Positions 25,576 through 34,605 of a DNA stretch of 64,000 nt are shown here, one piece after another; the first letter of the stretch is position 1; every line of letters starts with the position of its first letter. Source of the DNA: Shewanella denitrificans OS217 (GTDB taxonomy: Bacteria > Pseudomonadota > Gammaproteobacteria > Enterobacterales > Shewanellaceae); assembly GCF_000013765.1 (NCBI RefSeq), contig NC_007954.1:3286001-3350000 (forward strand), written 5' to 3'. The notes beneath the pieces were generated by a model. The model searched no databases and had not been told where the DNA came from. It worked only from the letters and a program-made list of their open reading frames with translations. Made by a program: the position numbers and the translations under genes.

Positions 25576-26109
25576 TTACTTATGACTCATTTCGGTGCTG
25601 ACATTCAGGCCAATTTCACGGCCTAAATGAGCCATAATGACAGGTTGAGCACCTTGCTCTAATTGATGAGCAAAACGTTTGCCTAACAGCCAAGCTGAAA
25701 AAGCCCCTGCCACACCTAAGGTGATTGCAGGCAAGTCACTGTCTACACTCAATAGGTTTTGACCTAAGACTTGGCCAATCAAGGCGCCAACAAATAACCC
25801 AATAAGTGGCAACAGATACACTAAGGCCGCCGCTTTTAATAATACGCTGGCTGGCAAGCCTAATTTAACCAAGTCGCCTATGGGATATTGAGTCTCACAA
25901 GGTAAAGAAAACTGCTGAGTTTTCACTGAAAACGCTTTAGCCACAGCAGACGTACCGCAATTATCACTATTACTACAATGATTACAGGCGCTCTTTAGCT
26001 CGACTTCGACTCGAACCCAGCCCTTAGCGTCATAGGCGACAATACGGCCAACTTCTTCGAGTAAGTTGTCCGCATCCTGTGTGGCTTGTTTTTCTATAGC
26101 GCCACTCAC
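25576..26109 (-). CDS. rseC: SoxR-reducing system protein RseC
   Basis: 177 residues. A Cys-rich N-terminal segment CNHCSNSDNCG and two central membrane helices (about 95-120 and 122-145) with VYLLPLIGLFVGALIGQVLG match RseC. It sits in the inner membrane, takes part in reducing SoxR in E. coli, and has an unclear link to sigma-E. Overlaps rseB by four bases. Confidence 0.93.
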   Translation of the reverse strand: MSGAIEKQATQDADNLLEEVGRIVAYDAKGWVRVEVELKSACNHCSNSDNCGTSAVAKAFSVKTQQFSLPCETQYPIGDLVKLGLPASVLLKAAALVYLLPLIGLFVGALIGQVLGQNLLSVDSDLPAITLGVAGAFSAWLLGKRFAHQLEQGAQPVIMAHLGREIGLNVSTEMSHK

Positions 26110-27038
26110 TGTAACACTAAGCCTTTGGCAATGCGTTTTAAGGTTTCATGGGGCACTTTACCGACGGCCACCACTTCATGCTCGGCAAGCTTTTCTACCA
26201 CCATGGACAAGCCATTGCGGGTCATTAATTCTTCTGGCAAGGGCTGTGCGCCTTGCTTGGAGACATAAACAGAAATATTCGCTAACCCATCTGTGAGGGC
26301 TAAATATTCAACCGGTTCATGACTGCCAATCAGCCTGTGATTATCACGCACTGCGACATTAAAACCTTGAGGTAACCAAGAAAAACTCCAGCTATGACCA
26401 TCGGTCCGCTCAGCTTGCTCAACCACTGCTGGCCAAGGCTGCTTTTTGGCTTCCACTAAAATATGGGCAGGCTCTTTAAGTTCGATCAGCTCTATCACCA
26501 TCACTTGTTCTAGTAACTGTTTCTCTTTATTGAAAATATCGTAGCGCAATGGCAGATACGTACTCATATCTATCCACACTTGGGTCGCGTATCTGTCATT
26601 ATCGATAGGAATAATTCTCACCAATTGACCTGGACGCCCCGCTATACGACTTCGGCCACCAAGAACAAACTGATAGCCTTTTTCCAAAGAGGCGATATTG
26701 CCTGCAAATGCCGATGGCCAAACCCCTTGAATATGATTAGCTTTAACACTGTATGCAGGCTGATCGTGCTCAATAAAGCTCACAACATTACCGATCCTGA
26801 CGGCATTCTTGGGTGGGCCATTTAAGTATTCTAGGAAGGCAATTTCTTCACCCTCAACCTTGCCGTGTAGATAGACAAGAGGGCGAATATGATCCGATTG
26901 GACATGAATAATGGAGGATTTGAATTCTTTTTCTTTGAGTGCTTGGCTCATGGTTTCAAGCCATGCTTTGGCAGACAATTCTTCTTCGGCAGCACAGGGA
27001 ACAGCCAATACCAAGAGTGCTAACAGGATTAGACGCAA
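26106..27038 (-). CDS. rseB: Sigma-E regulatory periplasmic protein RseB
   Basis: 310 residues with an N-terminal signal peptide (LILLALLVLAVPCAAEE). The MucB/RseB pattern is visible in AWLETMSQALKEKEFKSSIIHVQ (split), PPKNAVRIGNVVSF and SFSWLPQGFNVAVRDNHRL. It binds RseA and senses mislocalised lipopolysaccharide or lipoprotein, delaying RseA cleavage. A 103-base gap to rseA contains an imperfect hairpin near 27061-27085. Confidence 0.94.
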   Translation of the reverse strand: MRLILLALLVLAVPCAAEEELSAKAWLETMSQALKEKEFKSSIIHVQSDHIRPLVYLHGKVEGEEIAFLEYLNGPPKNAVRIGNVVSFIEHDQPAYSVKANHIQGVWPSAFAGNIASLEKGYQFVLGGRSRIAGRPGQLVRIIPIDNDRYATQVWIDMSTYLPLRYDIFNKEKQLLEQVMVIELIELKEPAHILVEAKKQPWPAVVEQAERTDGHSWSFSWLPQGFNVAVRDNHRLIGSHEPVEYLALTDGLANISVYVSKQGAQPLPEELMTRNGLSMVVEKLAEHEVVAVGKVPHETLKRIAKGLVLQ

Positions 27039-27141
27039 GCTAACTCCTCAGATTTACAAAGAGGCCCTGCCATGCAGAGCCTTAATTTAATTGAACATTT
27101 CAAGCATCAACTGGAAAATAATGATGCTAGATTTAGGTTCA

Positions 27142-27762
27142 TTACTTATCCGTATCTTGCGGACTATTATCCGCTGATATTACCCCAGGATTCAACCTCT
27201 GTTGTAACATATGATCTTGGATATAAGCATTGATTCGGCGACGTTGCTCCACCATCTGCTCATTGCTCACGCCTTGTTGAGTATTAGATTGCTGGCCACC
27301 GGTTTGCAGGCTCACTGGAGAAACACTGCCCACTAAAGGTCGAGTGGTTAGCACTGACATAGGTGCCTGAGCGTCCTGATCTTGGTTATAGTTCTGCACA
27401 CCAACAACCGCAACTAATGCCACCGATGCTGCTATGGCATATTGGCCGAGTTGCTTAAATAAAGGCACAAGCTTGCTGACGTTATTTGTTGAACCCGTGT
27501 CATGAGTTGGCTTGATGTTAGTCTGATGCACATTAGTTTGAGGTGCAAGGATAGCAGGCTCTAGCTCGATAGCCGCAGCAATTTTAGCCGACAAGTCTAA
27601 ATCGAACGCTTTGGGCAATTCACTGCGCATGGCATCACCTATCATATGGTAGTTTTGCCACTTACCATGAGAGGTTTTATCAGCCGCTAACTCAGCAATA
27701 GTCTGTATATCGACTTCACCATCTGCTGCTGCTGACACCCATTCTTGACCTGATTTAATCAT
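27142..27762 (-). CDS. rseA: Anti-sigma-E factor RseA
   Basis: 206 residues. The N-terminus EWVSAAADGEVD...HGKWQNYHMIGDAMRSE carries the sigma-binding region, a single transmembrane helix lies at about 112-130 (YAIAASVALVAVVGVQNY), and the rest is periplasmic. It holds RpoE inactive until cut by DegS and RseP. Follows rpoE after 24 bases. Confidence 0.94.
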   Translation of the reverse strand: MIKSGQEWVSAAADGEVDIQTIAELAADKTSHGKWQNYHMIGDAMRSELPKAFDLDLSAKIAAAIELEPAILAPQTNVHQTNIKPTHDTGSTNNVSKLVPLFKQLGQYAIAASVALVAVVGVQNYNQDQDAQAPMSVLTTRPLVGSVSPVSLQTGGQQSNTQQGVSNEQMVEQRRRINAYIQDHMLQQRLNPGVISADNSPQDTDK

Positions 27763-27786
27763 TTTTCACCCATTAAATTAAGGCTA

Positions 27787-28365
27787 TTAATTTTCCAACA
27801 AAGGTTGAAGCATTTTATCTATAGCTTCACGAGCCCTGAAGATCCTAGAACGCACTGTGCCTACGGGGCACTCCATCACGTTGGCAATCTCTTCATAACT
27901 CATGCCATCGAGTTCACGTAAAGAAATGGCCATTCTAAGTTCTTCCGGTAAGCCTTCTAATGTCTCAAAAATCACTTTCTTAATTTCTTCAGACAAGACC
28001 AGACGTTCCGGGGTCGCAAACTCTTTTAATGCATCATTACCTTCATAATACTCTGCATCATCAATATCGACGCTGTTGGCCGGAGACTTACGGCCTTGGG
28101 CAACAAGATGGTTCTTTGCAGAATTGACGGCTATTCGGTACAACCAAGTGTAAAACGCACTTTCTCCTCTGAAATTGGGTAAAGCACGGTAAGCTTTAAT
28201 AAAGGCTTCTTGAGCAACATCTGACACATCTGCTTGATTTCGCACATAGCGTGAAATCAAACTCATCACTTTACTCTGGTACTTTTGCACTAACAGATTG
28301 AAGGCATTTTTATCACCTTGCTGTACACGCTCAACTAGTTGTTGATCACTTATTTGTCCACTCAT
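27787..28365 (-). CDS. rpoE: RNA polymerase sigma-E factor RpoE
   Basis: 192 residues. Region 2 (DVSDVAQEAFIKAYRALPNFRGESAFYTWLYRIA in blocks) and region 4 (LRELDGMSYEEIANVMECPVGTVRSRIFRAREAI in blocks) are nearly those of E. coli. It directs the envelope stress response. A matching sigma-E promoter lies upstream, so the operon is self-activating. Confidence 0.97.
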   Translation of the reverse strand: MSGQISDQQLVERVQQGDKNAFNLLVQKYQSKVMSLISRYVRNQADVSDVAQEAFIKAYRALPNFRGESAFYTWLYRIAVNSAKNHLVAQGRKSPANSVDIDDAEYYEGNDALKEFATPERLVLSEEIKKVIFETLEGLPEELRMAISLRELDGMSYEEIANVMECPVGTVRSRIFRAREAIDKMLQPLLEN

Positions 28366-28427
28366 TCGAGCCGACTACTCCTAAATCTAATGCTGATTTC
28401 TCAGTCGCTCGAACATTATTCACATTA

Positions 28428-28455
28428 TGTAGACTGGCGCTCATTGGAAAAGTTC
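28428..28455 (-). promoter_or_regulatory. Sigma-E-type promoter of rpoE
   Basis: On the minus strand GAACTT (28455-28450) and TCTACA (28433-28428) are 16 bases apart, fitting the sigma-E consensus GAACTT-N16-TCTGA except at the end of the -10. Predicted start is about 55 bases before the rpoE ATG. Confidence 0.72.
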
Positions 28456-28578
28456 GGCTTGGGATTAAAAAAAATTCATTTATTGGTGATTAATCACTAA
28501 TTATCACTTTGCAGCTGTACCCAATATTTTATATTTGTTTTACCATTGGCGGACACATTTGCCACGCCATGATACCTG

Positions 28579-30192
28579 ATGAAACAAGCAGTTGAACACC
28601 AATCTGACATTTTAGTCATAGGAAGCGGTGCCGCAGGCTTAACACTTGCATTGCATCTTGCTGAAAAATCTAAGGTAATACTCTTATCTAAGGGGCCACT
28701 CTCCGAAGGTTCTACTCTATACGCCCAAGGGGGTATTGCTTCAGTTTTCGATGAGACTGACACCATAGCCTCCCATGTGAGCGACACCTTAATTGCAGGA
28801 GCTGGTTTATGTGATGAGCAAATAGTGACCTTCACCGCCGAAAACGCCAAGAGTGCCATGGAATGGTTAATCCAGTCTGGGGTTGAGTTCGATAAAGAGG
28901 AACGTCCAGATGGTGACAGCAGCAAAGCGCCCTATCACCTTACCCGTGAAGGTGGTCACAGTCACAGACGCATACTCCATGCCGCCGATGCAACAGGAAA
29001 GGCGGTGCAAACCACTTTGCAACAAAGGGCCATTGCCCATCCAAACATTCAGATTTTAGAGCGTTATAACGCCATCGACTTAATCACCACTCGCAAGCTG
29101 CAGCGCACCGGCAATCGGGTATTAGGTGCTTATGTGTGGAATCGCGATCAAGAGCATGTCGAAACCGTCAAAGCGCGATTTATTGCCTTAGCCACAGGTG
29201 GCTGCTCTAAAGTGTATCAGTACACCTCAAATCCAGATGTCGCCAGTGGCGATGGCATTGCCATGGCTTGGCGTGCTGGTTGCCGGGTGGCCAACATGGA
29301 ATTTAACCAATTCCATCCTACTTGCTTGTATCACGCCGATGCGCGTAACTTCTTGCTTACCGAGGCACTACGGGGTGAAGGGGCTTATTTACGTCGCCCC
29401 GATGGCAGCCGCTTTATGCCAGAGTTTGATGACAGAGCCGAACTAGCCCCAAGGGATATCGTTGCCCGTGCTATCGATTTTGAGATGAAACGCTTAGGGG
29501 CAGATTGCGTCTATTTAGACATCACCCATAAGCCGAAAGACTTTATCATCAAGCATTTTCCCACCATCTATAGCCGCTGCCTAGAGTTTGGCATAGACAT
29601 TACCTCAGATCCGATCCCAGTAGTCCCTGCAGCCCATTACACCTGTGGCGGCGTAATGACAGACTTGCATGGCCAAACTGACCTAAATGGCCTGTACGCC
29701 ATAGGCGAAGTGGCCTATACCGGGCTTCATGGCGCCAATCGCCTTGCCAGTAACTCACTGCTTGAATGTTTAGTGTTTGCCAGAGCCGCAGCTCAAGATA
29801 TTGAAAGCCAATTAGCCAAAATACCTATGCCAGGGGAACTCCCCCATTGGGATGAGAGTAAAGTCTGTAACTCAGATGAAGAAGTGGTGATTGCCCACAA
29901 CTGGCACGAATTACGCTTATTTATGTGGGATTACGTTGGCATAGTTAGAACAGACAAGCGCCTTGAGCGTGCTTTGCGCCGCTGCGCCATGCTGCAACAA
30001 GAAATTCAAGAGTATTACAGTAACTTCAGAGTCAGCAACAATCTACTGGAGCTGAGAAACTTAGTTCAAGTAGCGGAGTTGATTATCCGCTGTGCTATGG
30101 CCCGCAAAGAGAGCCGCGGCCTGCACTATAATATTGATTACCCTGAACTTGTGGAAAACTCACAACCGACCATTCTTGAGCCAGAGCGTTAA
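28579..30192 (+). CDS. nadB: L-aspartate oxidase
   Basis: 537 residues. FAD-binding DILVIGSGAAGLTLALHLAE at 13-32 (20 residues shown), the substrate region REGGHSHRRILHAADATG, and EFNQFHPTCLY and GLHGANRLASNSLLE blocks. It oxidises aspartate to iminoaspartate, the first step to NAD. Divergent from rpoE, as in E. coli. Confidence 0.97.
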   Translation: MKQAVEHQSDILVIGSGAAGLTLALHLAEKSKVILLSKGPLSEGSTLYAQGGIASVFDETDTIASHVSDTLIAGAGLCDEQIVTFTAENAKSAMEWLIQSGVEFDKEERPDGDSSKAPYHLTREGGHSHRRILHAADATGKAVQTTLQQRAIAHPNIQILERYNAIDLITTRKLQRTGNRVLGAYVWNRDQEHVETVKARFIALATGGCSKVYQYTSNPDVASGDGIAMAWRAGCRVANMEFNQFHPTCLYHADARNFLLTEALRGEGAYLRRPDGSRFMPEFDDRAELAPRDIVARAIDFEMKRLGADCVYLDITHKPKDFIIKHFPTIYSRCLEFGIDITSDPIPVVPAAHYTCGGVMTDLHGQTDLNGLYAIGEVAYTGLHGANRLASNSLLECLVFARAAAQDIESQLAKIPMPGELPHWDESKVCNSDEEVVIAHNWHELRLFMWDYVGIVRTDKRLERALRRCAMLQQEIQEYYSNFRVSNNLLELRNLVQVAELIIRCAMARKESRGLHYNIDYPELVENSQPTILEPER

Positions 30193-30206
30193 TCATCTAT
30201 TGCGTA

Positions 30207-30656
30207 TTAACGAATAGCAGATGAGGATAAAATACGGCACAGATGACGATAGTCTGTGTCGTTTAGCATATCCACAAATACAGCCAATAGCCGTTTCTGG
30301 CTGCTGGCTTTATCTTTACCCTGTTCTGAACTCAGGGTAAGAAACAACACGCACATCACTGGGGTTACGATAGCAGGCTTATCTTGGATAAAGGATTGAG
30401 ACTCTAAGGCTAAGCACTGCCTAAGCTCCCCTGCTCCTGCACTATCCAAACGAATATCCCAGCGCCATTGAGTCAAGCGATAGCCTTGGTAGGCAAATAC
30501 ACTCAAGATAATCAGCCCAGTTAAGACTCTAATCCCTAGGTAAATGACATTATCAATGCTGGGCCAAAACCAAAGGCTAGTGAAACAGAGGCAACCAAAG
30601 CCAAACAAAAAACCTTGTTGTATTCTGGAGCTTTTGAGGGAAAATGAATAGTGCAT
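30207..30656 (-). CDS. YgfX/CptA family membrane protein
   Basis: 149 residues with two membrane helices (about 16-32 and 39-55) and a soluble C-terminal half, followed by DAGAGELR and the end RLLAVFVDMLNDTDYRHLCRIL, typical of YgfX. In E. coli it is encoded right after sdhE and affects cell division proteins or acts in a toxin-like manner. Here about 100 bases with a short ACTATGA repeat separate it from sdhE, instead of the usual overlap. Confidence 0.84.
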   Translation of the reverse strand: MHYSFSLKSSRIQQGFLFGFGCLCFTSLWFWPSIDNVIYLGIRVLTGLIILSVFAYQGYRLTQWRWDIRLDSAGAGELRQCLALESQSFIQDKPAIVTPVMCVLFLTLSSEQGKDKASSQKRLLAVFVDMLNDTDYRHLCRILSSSAIR

Positions 30657-30754
30657 CTGTTATGAACAGCTATTTCTATCTATGCACAGTTTCACACTGC
30701 AAGTCATGGCCCAGTTCATAGTACCGTTCTTCATAGTACTGGTCATAGTGCCGT

Positions 30755-31003
30755 TCATGGCGCCGCACGTCCACGGACCTTGATAACCATCCTAGCCAAA
30801 TCACTATCAGGACACTGCTCATGCCCCATAAACCAAGCAAACAACTCAGGATCTTCACAGGTTAACAAACGAATAAAATCCAATTTATCTTGATCGCTTA
30901 AGTCCTGATATTGGGCTTCCACAAAAGGTTGAAACAGCACATCGAGTTCTAACATGCCACGGCGACAAGCCCAGCGCACTCTGGCGATATTCATAAGTTC
31001 CAA
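30755..31003 (-). CDS. sdhE: Succinate dehydrogenase assembly factor SdhE
   Basis: About 82 residues. The invariant RGxxE motif is present as WACRRGMLELD, followed by LSDQDKLDFIRLLTCEDPELFAWFMGH. SdhE attaches FAD to the flavoprotein subunit of succinate dehydrogenase and fumarate reductase. I propose the TTG at 31003: it has AGGAG seven bases upstream and gives ten residues before WACRRG, the same as E. coli SdhE. The ATG at 30994 would leave the ribosome site too far away. Confidence 0.9.
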   Translation of the reverse strand: MELMNIARVRWACRRGMLELDVLFQPFVEAQYQDLSDQDKLDFIRLLTCEDPELFAWFMGHEQCPDSDLARMVIKVRGRAAP

Positions 31004-31089
31004 TGCAACTCTCCTAAGAAAAAAACCGGCCGACACTTGATGTCAGCCGAATATAAACCATTTAAACGCCATTAACGATTAACATGCCA

Positions 31090-32004
31090 TTAGATTTGTT
31101 GATGAAGCGTTGCAACTCCACTAAAGACATCGCTAAAATCTGTGGTTAATAAGCGTTTCACGCCAGCATGCTGGATCATGCGCTCGGCAAATATTAGATG
31201 ATATTCTTCTTTAATATCTGCAGCTTCCCCAAGCAATACCATGCCTTGTGAAAGTATATCATGACGATAAATTGATGGCGCAACAAATATGCCTTTGTTG
31301 AAAAAGCCAAAGGCCTTCATCATGGCGGCATCATCAAACTCCCCAGCAATGCGTACCGTTAAGCTTTGCTCGGCAAACCATCGATGCAACTGCTGCCCTA
31401 CAGAAGTATTTTTACTGGGCAGCAACAGGCCTTGTTCCTCAAGACAGGCGGGAAACGCAGTGTTTAACTCACTGGCCGAATAAAAGCTGATGCTGCATTC
31501 CCCCAACTTTTTCGACAAAATCTCAGGGTATTTGAGCGAGTCTCCGGCGCAATCTGACAAGATAACATCCAGCTTATGCTCCCTAAGGCGTGCCATTAAA
31601 CTCTCATGAGTCGACTCTATACAGGCTAAATTCATGGTTCCATCAGTGGGCAGCGCCGACAATAACACCCGACTCGCCAGTGCTTTAGATAAGACATCGG
31701 CGATACCCACCTCAAACAAGATGGAGGTGTCTTTTTGATAGTTCAAAATATCAAGCATTTCATAACTTAAATCGAACATCTTATCAGCGTAACGAAAGAC
31801 TAACTCGCCAAGCTCGGTAGACTCAAGCCCTCGACCCACTCGGTTAAATAAACTGCCATTAAGGCGTGCTTCCAAGGCTTTTATCTGCCCAGAAATAGTA
31901 TGAGGTGCAAGACAAAGGGCTTGAGCAGCTTTAGTCACGCTGCCCTTTTTTTTCACCATCCAAAAATAATAAAGATGATTATAATTAATGTGTTGCATTG
32001 TCAC
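31090..32004 (-). CDS. nhaR: LysR family activator NhaR
   Basis: 304 residues. INYNHLYYFWMVKKKGSVTKAA (split), LCLAPHTISGQIKALEARL and VGRGLESTELGELVFRYADKMF are almost the NhaR N-terminus. NhaR senses sodium and activates nhaA. The nhaA gene lies upstream on the same strand, with a small secreted protein gene between. A second possible start is Met3. Confidence 0.93.
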   Translation of the reverse strand: MTMQHINYNHLYYFWMVKKKGSVTKAAQALCLAPHTISGQIKALEARLNGSLFNRVGRGLESTELGELVFRYADKMFDLSYEMLDILNYQKDTSILFEVGIADVLSKALASRVLLSALPTDGTMNLACIESTHESLMARLREHKLDVILSDCAGDSLKYPEILSKKLGECSISFYSASELNTAFPACLEEQGLLLPSKNTSVGQQLHRWFAEQSLTVRIAGEFDDAAMMKAFGFFNKGIFVAPSIYRHDILSQGMVLLGEAADIKEEYHLIFAERMIQHAGVKRLLTTDFSDVFSGVATLHQQI

Positions 32005-32027
32005 TTAAGAAACTCCTGCTGATAACA

Positions 32028-32408
32028 TCAACTCCCATTGCACTTAAGCACTGTGTCTAAAAACAATTTCAATTCTTCAAGGTTGGTAATGGTATTCAAT
32101 GCCAATTGTTCTTCCAGCGCCGCAGCAATATCAAGGGCCTCATCGGCGCTGTGACTGCAATGGGCTGAATGGGCTTTTTTATATCGATTACCTGCTCGAA
32201 ACTTGAGTGCTCTCGCTTCAAAATCATCAACAGCCAGCGTCCCCGTACTGCCTTGTGGGGCATAGAGTAAGGCTGAGTCAACAAGGCCTGCAATATAACT
32301 TTGACAACTTTTACTGCTGACATCCGTTTTACAAAAGCTCAACTCTTGAGAGTAAGCAAGATTCGTTACTGATAAGAGCATAAAAAGACTAACTATTCTT
32401 GTTTTCAT
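32028..32408 (-). CDS. Small secreted protein, possibly Rap1a/Tai-like
   Basis: 126 residues with a signal peptide (MKTRIVSLFMLLSVTNLAYS). The mature part has Cys residues in SFCKTDVSSKSCQSYIAGLVD, HCSHS and LKCNGS, and the spacing recalls the Rap1a/Tai periplasmic fold, but I cannot confirm that. Start 32408 has GGAG five bases upstream; it overlaps the nhaA end by 20 bases, so the gene is probably read with nhaA. A role in sodium or pH response is guessed from position. Confidence 0.72.
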   Translation of the reverse strand: MKTRIVSLFMLLSVTNLAYSQELSFCKTDVSSKSCQSYIAGLVDSALLYAPQGSTGTLAVDDFEARALKFRAGNRYKKAHSAHCSHSADEALDIAAALEEQLALNTITNLEELKLFLDTVLKCNGS

Positions 32409-33591
32409 CTGTTTCTCCTTTATCGTCATTTAACACTTTAGTTAACCAAAAATAGGCGATACTGGCTGATAACATAGAGCCCACTAAGGTGCCCAGTCTG
32501 GCATAATTTCCAACATCCACCGCCGAATGTTCAAATGCCAGCGAAGAGATAAATATCGACATGGTAAAACCCACCCCACAGAGTACGGCGACGGCTGATA
32601 TTTGCTGCCAGTTAACCCCTTGCGGCAAACTTGCCCACTTAAGTTTGACTGCGGCATAACTAAACAGCAGCACACCTAGGGGTTTACCCAGCAAGAGTCC
32701 CAGCATCACACCTAAAGCGGCAGGCTCTGCCAATGACGCCAGACTCATGCCCGATAAAGAAAGCCCAGCATTAGCGAAGGCAAACAGGGGCAATATCATG
32801 AATGTGCTCCAAGGATGCAGGCTATGTTCTAGATAGCGCGAGGGTGACTCTTCACCAGGTTTCACCTTTAATGGAATACAGAAGGCAATGACAACGCCAG
32901 CTAAGGTTGCATGGACCCCAGACTTAAGCACGGCAATCCATAGCAGTAAACCTAGCAAGGCATAAGGCGTCAGGGTACGCACACCTTTAAGGTTTAAAAT
33001 AACCATGGAGCCAATGGCAATTGCGGCGATAACTAGGCTGGTGATGGATAGATCTGAGCTATAAAATAGGGCGATAATCACGATTACGCCTATGTCATCT
33101 ATGATGGCAAGCGCCAACAAAAAGACTTTAAGGGCCACGGGAACCCGATTACCTAATAAGGCTAATACCCCTAAGGCAAAGGCGATGTCTGTGGCCGCCG
33201 GTATGGCCCAACCATTTTGGGTGGCTTCATTGCCAAAGTTAAATCCAAGATACACTAAGGCAGGAAACACCATGCCGCCAATGGCCGCAAAGGTGGGTAA
33301 GGATGCCTTAGACACACTGGATAATGCCCCTTCGACTAATTCGCGTTTAACTTCTAAGCCAATCAGTAAAAAAAATAGCGCCATCAAGCCATCATTCACC
33401 CACAGCAATAAGGGTTTATTAATGTCCAGTTGGCCAAATCTAACTTGCACAGGCGTATCGAGAAAGCCTTGATATAGGCCGGCTAAAGGAGAGTTAGCGA
33501 GGAGCATCGCCATCGCCACTGCCAGCATAAGTAATATGCCGCCACTGGATTCTTGGCTAAGAAACGCTTTGATTTTTTGTACCATAAACAC
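32389..33591 (-). CDS. nhaA: Na+/H+ antiporter NhaA
   Basis: 400 residues with about twelve membrane helices. Family blocks: ESSGGILLMLAVAMAMLLANSP (split), LFFLLIGLEVKRELVEG, PAATDIAFALGVLALLG and the transport-site helix AIIDDIGVIVIIALFY with the two adjacent Asp residues. It exports sodium in exchange for protons at alkaline pH. The C-terminus is hydrophilic and Asp/Glu-rich. Confidence 0.97.
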   Translation of the reverse strand: MFMVQKIKAFLSQESSGGILLMLAVAMAMLLANSPLAGLYQGFLDTPVQVRFGQLDINKPLLLWVNDGLMALFFLLIGLEVKRELVEGALSSVSKASLPTFAAIGGMVFPALVYLGFNFGNEATQNGWAIPAATDIAFALGVLALLGNRVPVALKVFLLALAIIDDIGVIVIIALFYSSDLSITSLVIAAIAIGSMVILNLKGVRTLTPYALLGLLLWIAVLKSGVHATLAGVVIAFCIPLKVKPGEESPSRYLEHSLHPWSTFMILPLFAFANAGLSLSGMSLASLAEPAALGVMLGLLLGKPLGVLLFSYAAVKLKWASLPQGVNWQQISAVAVLCGVGFTMSIFISSLAFEHSAVDVGNYARLGTLVGSMLSASIAYFWLTKVLNDDKGETDENKNS

Positions 33592-33653
33592 CTCAAATAA
33601 ATAATCACTTGAGTCTAGTCTAGAGTAAGAACAAAAGATAATCGTAAGTAACG

Positions 33654-33686
33654 TGACAACTTATCGATAATACCGATAAGTTGTCA
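33654..33686. repeat. Perfect 13-bp inverted repeat between nhaA and thyA
   Basis: TGACAACTTATCG and CGATAAGTTGTCA flank a seven-base centre, 63-95 bases upstream of nhaA and 30 bases after the thyA stop. No T run follows on either strand, so it is less likely to be a plain terminator; it could be an operator for nhaA. Confidence 0.8.
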
Positions 33687-33715
33687 TATTATTTGAGCAA
33701 AGCAGAATTGTGCAG

Positions 33716-34510
33716 CTAGATGGCCACAGGCGCTTTAATGTGTGGGTGAGGCTGATAATTAACCAACTCAAAATCATCGAATTGATAATCAAAAATCGAT
33801 TCTGGCTTACGTAATATATTCATTTGTGGCAGGGCATGAGGCTCGCGACTTAGCTGCAGCTTAGTCTGTTCCATATGATTGGAATACAAGTGGGTATCAC
33901 CGCCAGTCCAGACAAAATCACCCAAGGCGAGATCGCACTGTTGAGCGACCATCATGGTCAACAAGGCATAACTGGCAATATTAAAGGGCAGTCCTAAGAA
34001 GACATCACAGCTTCGTTGATACAGCTGGCAAGACAACTTGCCATCGGCGACATAAAACTGGAACAAGGCATGACAAGGCGCTAATGCCATTTTATCCAGT
34101 TCGCCCACATTCCATGCCGAGACGATTAGGCGTCTCGAATCTGGCTGAGTCTTGATTTGTTCTATGATCTGGCTGATTTGATCCACCGCCTTACCGGATT
34201 GGGTCGGCCAGCTGCGCCACTGAGCGCCATACACTGGGCCCAAATTGCCTTTATCATCGGCCCATTCATCCCAAATACTCACATTATGCTCATGTAGATA
34301 CGCCACATTGGTGTCGCCCTGCAGAAACCATAGCAGCTCATGTATGATAGAACGTAGGTGACACTTTTTAGTGGTAACTAAGGGGAACCCTTGATTTAAA
34401 TCGAAGCGCATCTGATAGCCAAAGACTGAACGAGTGCCCGTTCCGGTTCTATCTGTTTTCACCGCGCCATGGGCCAGTATGTGCTCCATTAATGCTAGAT
34501 ATTGCTTCAT
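33716..34510 (-). CDS. thyA: Thymidylate synthase
   Basis: 264 residues, exactly the common length. KTDRTGTGTRSVFGYQMRFDL (split), LAPCHALFQFYV with the catalytic Cys, QRSCDVFLGLPFNIASYALL and HLYSNHMEQ motifs. It methylates dUMP with methylene-tetrahydrofolate. In E. coli and most relatives it directly follows lgt; here the upstream gene is the TSUP permease. Confidence 0.97.
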   Translation of the reverse strand: MKQYLALMEHILAHGAVKTDRTGTGTRSVFGYQMRFDLNQGFPLVTTKKCHLRSIIHELLWFLQGDTNVAYLHEHNVSIWDEWADDKGNLGPVYGAQWRSWPTQSGKAVDQISQIIEQIKTQPDSRRLIVSAWNVGELDKMALAPCHALFQFYVADGKLSCQLYQRSCDVFLGLPFNIASYALLTMMVAQQCDLALGDFVWTGGDTHLYSNHMEQTKLQLSREPHALPQMNILRKPESIFDYQFDDFELVNYQPHPHIKAPVAI

Positions 34511-34605
34511 CGCCTTCGCCCTTTTTTACTCAAAAATTACTAAAAAGTGTCTATCAACATAGCTTATGTTTTTAACGTATTTATATCACTTACATTACCG
34601 CGACG

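Noticed and set aside
30658..30858. Open frame of 60 codons between ygfX and sdhE
   Set aside because: It overlaps the sdhE coding region in another frame and covers only a short ACTATGA repeat; no family features.
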